Assembly: GCA_023426545.1 (NCBI GenBank)
Contig: JAFAAN010000128.1
Location: forward strand, 1-64,000
DNA: 64,000 bases
Direction of reading: 5' to 3'
Source of the DNA: Pseudomonadota bacterium
Lineage (GTDB): Bacteria > Myxococcota > Myxococcia > Myxococcales > Myxococcaceae
Positions within the stretch are counted from its first letter, which is position 1; each line of letters starts with the position of its first letter. Below the pieces are notes generated by a model. It searched no databases. It was not told where the DNA came from and was given only the letters and a program-made list of their open reading frames with translations. Of this stretch, positions 20,001 through 27,053 are shown one piece after another. A program made the translations under genes and the position numbers.

Positions 20001-20349
20001 AGACTTCCTGGGCCACGTGGCCGGTGACGACTTCGTGTTCATCACCTCGCCGGAGTCGGTGGACCGCATCTGCCAGAAGGCCATCGAGACCTTCGACCGC
20101 ATCATCCCGCTCTACTACGACCGGCAGGACCGCGAGCGCGGGCACATCGAGGCGGAGGACCGCTATGGAGAGAAGCGACGGTTCCCCATCATGAGCGTGT
20201 CCGTGGTGGCGGTGATGACGGACGGCACGCAGGACCATGCGGAGCTGGCGCGCCGCGCCGCTGACATGAAGAAGCGCGCCAAGGCCATTGCCGGCTCGGT
20301 GTTCCTGCGCAGTGACCAGGAGCGGGTGGTACGCTCCGTGGCCGGATGA
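17020..20349 (+). CDS. Hybrid histidine kinase with three receivers and a GGDEF-like end
   Basis: A cytoplasmic 1109-residue signalling protein with no membrane segment. Order: receiver 1 (about 5-120, VTDQRMPEMTG acceptor), coiled coil, GAF (about 150-300), PAS (about 310-420), HisKA with MVSHELRTPLTS (about 425-490), HATPase (about 535-650), receiver 2 (about 676-790), receiver 3 (about 800-915), and a GGDEF-like domain (about 930-1090). Receiver 2 lacks the acceptor Asp (VLVSVRLPD), lacks the acidic pocket and has Arg for the signalling Lys, so it is a pseudo-receiver; receiver 3 (LLDVTLPDGDG, TKPFD) is intact. The GGDEF motif reads AGDDF at 1001-1005 although DLDNLKAYNDYYG is normal. Start is TTG 17020, the only start before receiver 1. 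It overlaps the next kinase gene by 4 bases (ATGA). Confidence 0.93.
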   Translation: MSEPRHTLLFVDDEADVLDILTRMFQRRYRVLTARSGSAALEILRKEPVDVLVTDQRMPEMTGIELVATARAEGIDVTTLLLTGYTHPDEIIAAINQGQVYRYITKPWDVNDLLITVKNAVEYTQLRKDKERLIRQLHQRVEALFVLYEVSRASANDPASYDNIIDRVLIAVARVLPYDCGAALIAPDEARSATLRLRCQGMVGEQALLGVKESMLGAYRKSSGLLLPEDRVITRVAGTTTQDAAAPSIYPSQLTVNLVAGGRPVGMLSLFSRRPDAFSEDDGVLLDVLANQTADAIQSLRSAEEEARHRMERMVESMADGVVLTDEKNDLVVMNPAARRLLHAGENPDDHTTRLMEERLGFQPFHLVRGWEYGGGQVLREEVKLFERHVQTTVTPVTDARGTLRGVCVVLRDITEQKRLEERKDEFVSMVSHELRTPLTSISGALDLVLNFMAGDINDRQRRYLSLARDSTEKLNAIVDDLLDLSKFAKGRLRMNFEVSYLDELVQRVVEKYGPAFGEKRVLVKPVLPRHPLRVVADPNRLDQVLNNLLNNAVKFTPEGGEVRVEVHATSSLPGYVLISCWNSGDPIAEESLERIFDRFEQARTKANRTVRGTGLGLAICRNIMEAHGGRIWCEPCSDGVRFMAVLPTEPPPELRRPDDVADAIQLPRRQESRGRVLVIEGEPEVGFIAKALMSARGYDVRLAFNAEDGLSAARRYDPDTVLVSVRLPDVDGLRLAEILRHDPETRRAPLLVSSAFDERQRAFRAGADAFLVRPLAPDKLLATVDSLVRGRQGPAHGRVLVVDDDAKIAAICREVLENIGFDVALAGSIEEGRRSLRERRPDVVLLDVTLPDGDGFVFLEEIKAESAGGHISVIFISARAETSSKVRALKLGGDDYLTKPFDALELGARVESVMRRKEQELSASPTTQLPGSTAIEREVQRRLAMRRPFAFCYLDLDNLKAYNDYYGFAKADGVVRQTGDLMREVFAQDGAPGDFLGHVAGDDFVFITSPESVDRICQKAIETFDRIIPLYYDRQDRERGHIEAEDRYGEKRRFPIMSVSVVAVMTDGTQDHAELARRAADMKKRAKAIAGSVFLRSDQERVVRSVAG

Positions 20350-22193
20350 GGCTCTACCAGCAACTCGTCCTGTTCATGCTCGCCGCGACGGTGCTCCCCC
20401 TGGCCGCGGTCGGCTTCCTCTTGCTCTCGCGCGCCGAGGCCGAGCTGGCCGCCCGCATCGACGCGGAGCAGCGCGCACAGGCGTCCGCGGCGGCGGAGGC
20501 CGTCGGAGCCGCCATGATGGAGGTGGTGGAGGCGCTGGCCCGCTCCGCCGAGCTCATCGACTGGCAGGCCGCCAGCGACGCGGAGACGCTGGGCGCGCTG
20601 CGGCTGCTGTATGGTCAGTCCCCCGCGGTGAGCGCGGTGCTGAAGCTGGACGCGGAGGGCCAGCCGCTGGGCTCGCCTGTCTTCCGGCAGACGGCCCTGG
20701 ACGGACACCCGGCCTTCGCCCCCGAGTCCCTGGAGCGGCTGGTGCGCTCCATGCCCGTGCAGACGCTGCGGGGCGGTGGCAAGGGGCAGGCGGCGCTGGG
20801 CAGCGCCTATGTCCACTCGGAGGACGGGCACGCGGCGGTGGCCGTGGCGGTGAAGCTCGCGGACGGAGAGCGCGCGCCCTTCGCCGTGGCGGAGGTGGCG
20901 TTGCATCCACTGGAGGCCGTGCTGCGCCGCCGCGCCGGGGACGGGCTGGGGCGCATCGACCTGGTGGACGACGAGCGGCGCGTGCTCGCCAGCACCGTGC
21001 CCGCGCGCCGGGGGCAGGCGCTGGCGCCCGAGCTGAGCGCGCACCTGCTGCCCCCAGCCGTGCCGCTGGCGGAGGCGGTCCGCAGCTTCCGCGTGGAGGC
21101 TCCCACCCGGCGCGTCAGCGCGGCGCGCGTGCCGAACGGCATGCGCTTCGACGTCGTGGTGGAGGTGGACGAGGCCACCGCGCTGGCGCCCGTGCATGCC
21201 ATGCGGCGCACCGTGCTCCTGTCCATCGGCGGCACCTTCCTGGTGCTGCTGGGGCTGGGCGCGCTCTACACCCGCCGCCTCAACCTGCGGCTGGCGGAGG
21301 TGGTGCGCGGCGCGGAGGCCTACGGGCGGGGCGAGCTGGACAAGCGGGTGCAAGTGACGGGACAGGACGAGCTGAGCGAGCTGGCGTCCACCTTCAACCG
21401 CATGGGAGAGGAGCTGGAGGCAGCGCGGGGCCGCCTGCTCCGGTGGAACGATGACCTGCGCGTCCGCGTGGAGGAAGCCACCGCGGAGCTGAAGGCGGCC
21501 CAGGCCCAGCTCGTGGAGGCGCAGAAGCTGGCCGCGGTGGGGCAGCTCGGCGCGGGCGTGGCGCATGAGATCAACAACCCGCTGGCGGGCATCCTCGGCA
21601 ACGTGCAGCTGCTGATGCTGGACCGCGGCTCGGCGGACCCGGACCTGGAGACGCTGCGGAAGATCGAGCACAGCGCCAAGCGCTGCAAGGAAATCACCCA
21701 GAACCTGCTGCGCTTCTCGCAGCAGCGCGAGCGCGCGGAGCTGCGGCCGGTGGACCTCAACGCCGTGGTGCGCGACGCGCTCAGCCTCACCGAGCATCAG
21801 CTCCGCGGCGAGGGCATCGTGCTCGCCAGCGAGCTGGGGGACGGCATCTCGCGTGTGCGCGCGGACCCAGGGCATCTCTCCCAGGTGGTGCTGGCGCTCG
21901 TGTCCAATGCACGCACCGCCATGATGAAGTCGCCGCGAAAGCAGCTCACCCTGCGGACGGGCGAGGCCGACGGCGTTGGCTACCTGGAGGTGGAGGACAC
22001 GGGGAAGGGCATCGCGCCCCACATCCGCCCCCGCATCTTCGAGCCCTTCTTCACGACGAAGGACGTGTGGTCCAACGTGGGGCTCGGGCTCAGCGTGGCC
22101 TGGCGCATGGTGACGGAGGCGGGGGGCCGCATCGAGGTGCGCTCGGAAGTCGAGCAGGGCAGTTGCTTCACCGTGAAGCTGCCGAAGGCGTGA
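20346..22193 (+). CDS. Membrane sensor histidine kinase
   Basis: 615 residues. One membrane segment at about 5-27, an extracytoplasmic region to about 285 of double-Cache or similar character, a second segment near 288-308, HAMP (about 310-360), coiled coil, HisKA with GVAHEINNPLAG (phospho-His about 407), and a full HATPase (DTGKGI, FFTTK, GLGLSV). The AHEINNP form is of the NtrB/DctB type that commonly feeds enhancer-binding activators. No receiver is attached; the intact receivers of the preceding hybrid kinase are plausible targets because the two genes overlap by 4 bases (inference). Confidence 0.93.
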   Translation: MRLYQQLVLFMLAATVLPLAAVGFLLLSRAEAELAARIDAEQRAQASAAAEAVGAAMMEVVEALARSAELIDWQAASDAETLGALRLLYGQSPAVSAVLKLDAEGQPLGSPVFRQTALDGHPAFAPESLERLVRSMPVQTLRGGGKGQAALGSAYVHSEDGHAAVAVAVKLADGERAPFAVAEVALHPLEAVLRRRAGDGLGRIDLVDDERRVLASTVPARRGQALAPELSAHLLPPAVPLAEAVRSFRVEAPTRRVSAARVPNGMRFDVVVEVDEATALAPVHAMRRTVLLSIGGTFLVLLGLGALYTRRLNLRLAEVVRGAEAYGRGELDKRVQVTGQDELSELASTFNRMGEELEAARGRLLRWNDDLRVRVEEATAELKAAQAQLVEAQKLAAVGQLGAGVAHEINNPLAGILGNVQLLMLDRGSADPDLETLRKIEHSAKRCKEITQNLLRFSQQRERAELRPVDLNAVVRDALSLTEHQLRGEGIVLASELGDGISRVRADPGHLSQVVLALVSNARTAMMKSPRKQLTLRTGEADGVGYLEVEDTGKGIAPHIRPRIFEPFFTTKDVWSNVGLGLSVAWRMVTEAGGRIEVRSEVEQGSCFTVKLPKA

Positions 22194-22232
22194 GGCCCGG
22201 TCCGGGGCCTGTGATAGCAAACGAGGCTGCCC

Positions 22233-23195
22233 ATGGCTGATTCCCGCCCATCGCGCCGGCAGGCGCCCTTCCTCATCGGCCTCGTGTCGATCCTCGCGGC
22301 GCTGCCAGTGGGGTGGTTCGTCTTCCTGCGCCCGCCGCCCCCTCCGCCGCCTCCGCTCGTGGCGCCGCCCGCCGTCGAGGCGCCGGTGGTGGCCCGGCAG
22401 CTCGTGCTGGAGCTGACCCAGGTGTCCGGGAAGGTCGAGGTCCAGAACACCGACGGCTCGTGGCGCGAGGCCACCGTGGGCATGTCGCTGCGCCGCGACG
22501 AGCGGGTGCGCACCGATGACGGCTCCTACGCCATGCTGATTGGCGGGGAGTCCGTGGAGGTGCATATGGACCCCGGCACGGAGATCTCCGTGGACGAGCT
22601 GACGGAGTCGCTGTCGCGCATCCTGCTCGCCCGCGGTATGGCCACAGCCGTCGTCCGCCCCGGCCAGCGCCACACCTTCGAGGTGAAGGCCGCCAACTCG
22701 GACGCCAAGGCCACGCTGCAGCAGGGCGGCGCCTTCACCATGAGCAACAACGGCGAAGGCACCGTCGCGGTGGGCACGCGCGACGGTGAGGTCACCCTGG
22801 TCGGTCAGGGCAAGGTCGTCATCGTCCGCGCGGGCCAGCAGGCCGTCGTCCGCCCCGGGCAGGCCCCATCGGAGCCGTCCGCGGTGCCCACCAGCCTCCT
22901 GCTCAAGGTGGACTGGCCCTCTGAGCGCACCCGTCGCGAGCGCGAGCTCGTCGTGCGAGGCCAGGTGTCTCCCGGCAGCCGCGTGGAAGTCGCGGGCGTC
23001 ACCGTGAAGTCCGATGCGGAGGGGAACTTCCAGCGAAAGGTGATCCTCCGCGAGGGCCGCAACACCGTGGACGTGCAGGCCTACGGCGTGGGCCGGACGC
23101 GGCAGCAGGAGCGCCATGACGTCGTCGTCGACACCACTCCACCTCCGCTAAAAACGGAAACCGAGAACATCTGGAATCAGGCGCGAGACGACTGA
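22233..23195 (+). CDS. FecR-domain protein with single N-terminal membrane anchor
   Basis: 320 residues. A membrane segment at about 13-33 precedes a run of eight prolines, so the body lies outside the inner membrane. Residues about 55-210 form a FecR-type beta domain (SGKVEVQNTDGSWREATVGMSLRRDERVRTDDGSYAMLIGG is its hallmark, in parts). The last 90 residues resemble an Ig-like/glucodextranase-type domain (VVRGQVSPGSRVEVAGVTV). Classic FecR proteins relay signals to ECF sigma factors; none is nearby, so a carbohydrate- or cell-wall-related surface role is more likely. It follows the sensor kinase at 39 bases and probably ends that operon. Confidence 0.8.
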   Translation: MADSRPSRRQAPFLIGLVSILAALPVGWFVFLRPPPPPPPPLVAPPAVEAPVVARQLVLELTQVSGKVEVQNTDGSWREATVGMSLRRDERVRTDDGSYAMLIGGESVEVHMDPGTEISVDELTESLSRILLARGMATAVVRPGQRHTFEVKAANSDAKATLQQGGAFTMSNNGEGTVAVGTRDGEVTLVGQGKVVIVRAGQQAVVRPGQAPSEPSAVPTSLLLKVDWPSERTRRERELVVRGQVSPGSRVEVAGVTVKSDAEGNFQRKVILREGRNTVDVQAYGVGRTRQQERHDVVVDTTPPPLKTETENIWNQARDD

Positions 23196-23275
23196 GCAGT
23201 AATCAGGCGTGCGAGCGGGTGTTCGCCTTGACCCCCGCCGAGGTGGCTTCCTACACTTCGAGAAGGAGTTGTTCC

Positions 23276-23364
23276 TGTTCAAGGGCAATCCCGGGCGAAA
23301 GCCCGGGTGCGCAAAGCCGCGGGGCCTGAAGTCCGGCCGGCCGTGACTGCCGTGGGAAGCCAGC
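23276..23364 (+). promoter_or_regulatory. Cyclic di-GMP-I (GEMM) riboswitch aptamer
   Basis: The conserved GEMM core is visible in order: AGGGCAA (23282-23288); P2 stem CCCGGGC/GCCCGGG closed by a GAAA tetraloop (23290-23307); GCGCAAAGCC (23309-23318); and P3, whose CCGCGG (23317-23322) pairs with CCGTGG (23350-23355) and contains the tetraloop-receptor-like GGCCTGAAG. The guanine equivalent to G20 of the Vibrio Vc2 aptamer is present in AGGG, which favours c-di-GMP over cGAMP. The usual A47 appears replaced by G (GCGCAAAGCC instead of ACGCAAAGCC). An 8-bp complement, 23234-23241 with 23355-23362, could extend P1. It heads the four-gene surface operon starting at 23447. Confidence 0.85.
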
Positions 23365-23365
23365 A

Positions 23366-23438
23366 CCGGACGGGTTCCGGACCCACTGCGCCTTGGGCGG
23401 GGTGGACGTGGGTCATCGATTTGGAACCCCCCGGAGGA
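23366..23438 (+). promoter_or_regulatory. Candidate expression platform of the riboswitch
   Basis: Just after the aptamer, CCGGA (23366-23370) and TCCGG (23376-23380) form a small hairpin. Part of it, GGGTTCC (23372-23378), can instead pair with GGAACCC (23423-23429), four bases before the Shine-Dalgarno GGAGG (23433-23437) of the first gene. The two pairings exclude each other, as in a translational on/off switch. No T tract is present, so transcription termination is less likely. Confidence 0.5.
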
Positions 23439-23446
23439 CCTATCCG

Positions 23447-25120
23447 ATGTTGCGGACACTGGCCCTGAGTTGCTGGCTTCTTCCTCCGTTGGCCCTGGCC
23501 TCCACCCCGGAGCTGCGAACGCTGACGGGCACCCACCACGTGGTGGCGGGGGGCCCCGGCGATCAGACGGACCCGCATGTCAGCGGTCCGCTGGTGGCCT
23601 ACACGAGCGAATCGCGGGGCACGAGCGAGATTCGCTACCACGACCTGCGGACGGCCGTGGACGTGGCCATTCCCAACGGGGGCGCGTTCGACTTCGTCTC
23701 GGACGTCGCGGACGGCACCATCGTCTTCACGCGCGTGAGCACGTCCAGCGCCATCTACACCTTCGACGTGGGCGCGGACGCGGTGGCCCGGGAGCTGGCG
23801 CCGGAGCCGGGCAGCAGCCGGCGCTCCGCGGTGATCGGCGGCCGCACCGTGGCGTGGCAGGACTTCGGCTATACCGGCGTGACGTCCCAGCCGGAGATTG
23901 CCGTGTACGACCTGGATCGCGGCACGCTCACGCGGCTCACGGACGACACGTTCCTGGACCGCGCGCCCGCGGTGTCGCCCGACGGCTCGACGGTGGTGTG
24001 GGCCAAGTGCGACGAGCAGGGCTTGCGCTGCGACATCTGGCAGGCCCGGCGCGGCGCCTCCGGCTTCACGTCGCAGGCGCTCACCGGCAGCGAGGGCGAG
24101 GAGTCTCATCCAGACACCAACGGCGAGGTCGTCGTCTACGCGAGCACCCGCACCATCGACGGGGTGACGGACCGGGACATCTACTGGAAGCCGCTGGGCG
24201 GGGGCACGGAGCAGCGGTTGGCCCTGCCGGGGATGGACGCGAACCCCAGCATCAGCGGCTCGCTGATCGCCTTCGAGCGCCGGGCCCCGGACCGGAGCGA
24301 CTTCGACATCGTGCTGTACGACCTGCGCACCGAGACGCTCTACGCCATCACCGAGACGCCGGAGAACGAGAGCCTCTCCGACCTGAGCGTCGACGCGGAC
24401 GGCACGGTGCGCGTGGTGTGGACCGTCTCGCAGAACGGCGACTTCAACGTCCACGCGTTCAGCTTCAAGCTGGATGAGGCGCCGGGCTGCAAGCTCGCGC
24501 CGGTGGAGGCGGTGTCCCCCGAGGAGGTCTGCGCGCGGCCGGGGAACTGGCCGCTGCTCGCGGCGCTGGAGGTGGCGCGCACGAGCGGCCAGCCCAACGG
24601 CGTGGCGCTCGGCTTCGCGGGCACGGGTGACGGCGTGCTGTGCGTGGACAATGGCTACAACGGGCAGGACGCCACCGCGGGCTGGGTGTGGATCAACGGC
24701 CGCGAGCTGGTGGACCCCTCGCGCTTCAAGCCGGGGGTTCCCCTGGTGGCTCGCCGCGCGCCGCTGGATGGCAACAACTCGCTGGCGGCGCTCATCTCCG
24801 GTCAGCCGGGGAGCGCCTTCCGCCTTCGCGTGTACGGCCCGCCGACGTTGTGTCAGCCGCTGGCGGAGGCGCCCACGGCGGCGCGGGTCATCCCCGGGCA
24901 CGCGTTGAAGCCGGTGTCGGTCCAGTCCTCGGCGGTGTCTCCGGTGACCTTCGTTCCCGAGGGGCCGCTGCATGACGCGGGGCTCCGTGGCTGTAGCACC
25001 ACGAGTGGACCGGTGGCGCTCTCCGGTTTGCTCCTGCTCGCCGCCGGGTGGCTGCGTCCGCGGCGCGTGCGTTGCGGTGCGGAAGGCGCTTCGACGCGGC
25101 GGCGGCGCCTTGTAGACTGA
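23447..25120 (+). CDS. Exported beta-propeller protein with MYXO-CTERM-like tail
   Basis: 557 residues, first gene under the riboswitch. ATG 23447 follows GGAGG by nine bases and opens a signal peptide (MLRTLALSCWLLPPLALA). Residues about 25-350 form TolB/PD40-like propeller blades (repeated AVSPDGSTVVWAKCD and similar). A Cys-containing globular region follows. Near the end, GCSTTSGPVALSGLLLLAAG and a basic stretch (LRPRR) have the Cys-TM-Arg layout of MYXO-CTERM sorting tails. Those tails normally stop within a few residues; this one runs on for about 17 more, rich in Arg. Inference: cell-surface sorting with a late read-on. The next gene begins within about 30 bases. Confidence 0.85.
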   Translation: MLRTLALSCWLLPPLALASTPELRTLTGTHHVVAGGPGDQTDPHVSGPLVAYTSESRGTSEIRYHDLRTAVDVAIPNGGAFDFVSDVADGTIVFTRVSTSSAIYTFDVGADAVARELAPEPGSSRRSAVIGGRTVAWQDFGYTGVTSQPEIAVYDLDRGTLTRLTDDTFLDRAPAVSPDGSTVVWAKCDEQGLRCDIWQARRGASGFTSQALTGSEGEESHPDTNGEVVVYASTRTIDGVTDRDIYWKPLGGGTEQRLALPGMDANPSISGSLIAFERRAPDRSDFDIVLYDLRTETLYAITETPENESLSDLSVDADGTVRVVWTVSQNGDFNVHAFSFKLDEAPGCKLAPVEAVSPEEVCARPGNWPLLAALEVARTSGQPNGVALGFAGTGDGVLCVDNGYNGQDATAGWVWINGRELVDPSRFKPGVPLVARRAPLDGNNSLAALISGQPGSAFRLRVYGPPTLCQPLAEAPTAARVIPGHALKPVSVQSSAVSPVTFVPEGPLHDAGLRGCSTTSGPVALSGLLLLAAGWLRPRRVRCGAEGASTRRRRLVD

Positions 25121-25151
25121 CGCGGCCCTGAACCGGTTTCTCCTCTACGGA

Positions 25152-27053
25152 TTGTTGCTGCTGTGTGTCCCGGCCTGGGCGGACACGCTCGAGATTCTCG
25201 GGCCGTCGTCCGCCGTGGCGCCGGACGGTTTTCCCGTGGCGGTGGTGCGCAGGGATGCCGAGGGCCGCGCCGTGTCCATGGGCAAGCCCACCGTGAAGGT
25301 GGAGGGCGCGGAGCTGCGCGAGGGCACGGCGCAGCCGCCGCTGCACACGTTCATGGTGGTGCCGCGTCCAGGGGCGCGCGACGTGACGGTGCGCGCCAGC
25401 GCCGACGGCCTGGAGGCTCGCGCGCGCTATGTGCTGGGGCCTCCGGCCACCGAGGTGCGGCTGGCGCTGGAGCCGCCCGCGCCGGTGAAGGGCAAGGACA
25501 CGGAGGCCCGGCTCACGGTGCGGCTGGTGCGGCCGGACGGCACTGCGGATGACAGCGGCGCGCCGCCAGTGGTGCGCGTGAGCGTGGGCCGGGTGGAGGA
25601 CCTGGAGCGCACCGGGCCGGGGACGTACCGCGCGCGTTACGTGCTGCCGGACACGCGCTACCCGGAGGTGGCCATCCTGGTGGCCTTCTCCGCGTGGCCC
25701 AGCCCACAGTCGATCCACGGGGCCTATGGGCGGGTGCTGGTGCCGCTGGCGGCGTCGGTGAACCTGCCCGGGACGACGGAGCCGGACGCGGCGATCTCCA
25801 TCGACATCGCGGGACAGACGTTTGGCCCGGTGACCGCCGGGCATGACGGGCGCTTCCGGGTGCCCATCATCGTCCCGCCCGGCCACCGCATCGGGCAGGG
25901 CAGGGTGGTGGACAAGGTGGGCAACGTGCGGAAGATGCCCATCGACCTGCGCCTGCCGCCCACCGACGGACTCGCGTGCGTGCTCCAGCCGCAGCGGCTG
26001 CCGGCTGATGGTGTCTCCCAGGCCCGGCTCGTGTGCGCGACGAGCGACGCCATGGGCCGGCCGGTGGAGGACGCGCGCGTCACGGCGGTGGCTCGCCACG
26101 GCACGCTGCGCGGTCCCACGCGCGCGCCCGGTGGCTTGCTGGAGTGGCGCTACACCGCGCCCCGGTCGCTGGCCGCCGAAGAGCGAATCGAGGCCGCGTG
26201 GCCCCAGCGCGGTCCTGGCTCGCGCGAGTCGCCCGCGCTGGAGCTGGTGCAGGGGCCCGTGGCGGAGAGTGGCCTGCGCGTGGAGGAGTCGCTGGTGCAT
26301 CGCGGTGCCCGCACCCGCGTGGTGGTGACGGCGCGGGATGCCTTCGACAGGCCCCGGCCGGGAGCGACGGTGGAGCTGCAGGCGCCGGAGGGGACCTTCA
26401 CGCCGCCGGAGGAAGCGGGCCCTGGGGCCTTCACCAGCACGTGGACGCTGCCTGCCCAAGGCTCGGCTGGAGACGTCGGCGTGACTGCCCGCGCGTGGGG
26501 ACCGCCGGGGAGCGAGCCCGCGCGCATTCGCGTGTGGATGGCGGATGGGGCGCTGTACGCGGGCGTGTCGGACCTGGCCGGGCTGCCGGTGCCGTCGCAG
26601 GCGCTGCGCGTGGACGGCCGCGAGGTGGTGACGGGCGTGGATGGGACGGTGCGGCTGGGGCCCGTGCGCCCGGGGACGGTGGAGCTCGCGCATGCGGTGT
26701 GGACGGGGCTGACGCGCACGGTTCACGTGCTCGGTGTGGACGGCCCCGTGTTTCCGCTGGAGCGGCCGCTGGTGTCCGCGGGCGTGTCGCAGCGCGTGCA
26801 ACTGGCCCCTGAGATTCCGGTGAACGTGCGGCTGAAGGTGGACGGCCCACGCGTGACGTACTGGGTGGAGGACGCGAGCGGGCAGGTGCTGGCCGGGCGT
26901 GACGTGTTCGTCGCGCTCTCGGCCGGAGCGCGTGCGGAGGAGGTGACGAAGGAGGGGCGCACGACGTTCACCGTTCGCGCCTCCGGGCCGGTGAGCGTCT
27001 CCGTCGCGGATGTCGCCACGGGCGTGACGGCGCTGGCGGAGGTGCGCCCATGA
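25152..27053 (+). CDS. Exported protein with tandem bacterial Ig-like domains
   Basis: About 633 residues of beta-rich repeats. Several Ig-like (Big-1/invasin-type) domains can be followed by recurrent phrases such as VRVSVGRVEDLERTGPGTY and RVVVTARDAFDRPRPGATVE. The start given is TTG 25152, but its product lacks basic residues before the hydrophobic core. A CTG at 25128 in the same frame would add NRFLLYG and complete a normal signal peptide before AWADTLE. Neither has a good ribosome site. Its end overlaps the next gene by 4 bases (ATGA), so translational coupling to the outer-membrane barrel is likely. Confidence 0.85.
   Translation: MLLLCVPAWADTLEILGPSSAVAPDGFPVAVVRRDAEGRAVSMGKPTVKVEGAELREGTAQPPLHTFMVVPRPGARDVTVRASADGLEARARYVLGPPATEVRLALEPPAPVKGKDTEARLTVRLVRPDGTADDSGAPPVVRVSVGRVEDLERTGPGTYRARYVLPDTRYPEVAILVAFSAWPSPQSIHGAYGRVLVPLAASVNLPGTTEPDAAISIDIAGQTFGPVTAGHDGRFRVPIIVPPGHRIGQGRVVDKVGNVRKMPIDLRLPPTDGLACVLQPQRLPADGVSQARLVCATSDAMGRPVEDARVTAVARHGTLRGPTRAPGGLLEWRYTAPRSLAAEERIEAAWPQRGPGSRESPALELVQGPVAESGLRVEESLVHRGARTRVVVTARDAFDRPRPGATVELQAPEGTFTPPEEAGPGAFTSTWTLPAQGSAGDVGVTARAWGPPGSEPARIRVWMADGALYAGVSDLAGLPVPSQALRVDGREVVTGVDGTVRLGPVRPGTVELAHAVWTGLTRTVHVLGVDGPVFPLERPLVSAGVSQRVQLAPEIPVNVRLKVDGPRVTYWVEDASGQVLAGRDVFVALSAGARAEEVTKEGRTTFTVRASGPVSVSVADVATGVTALAEVRP

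Noticed and set aside
16837..20238. A 1133-codon minus-strand frame opposite the hybrid kinase
   Set aside because: Same GC-driven shadow effect; no domains, while the plus strand encodes a complete multidomain kinase.
22193..22210. Hairpin after the sensor kinase stop
   Set aside because: Six-base stem with no T tract inside what looks like one operon with the FecR gene.
20163..23117. A 984-codon minus-strand frame opposite the sensor kinase and FecR gene
   Set aside because: Composition of a shadow frame, spans two real genes and their gap.
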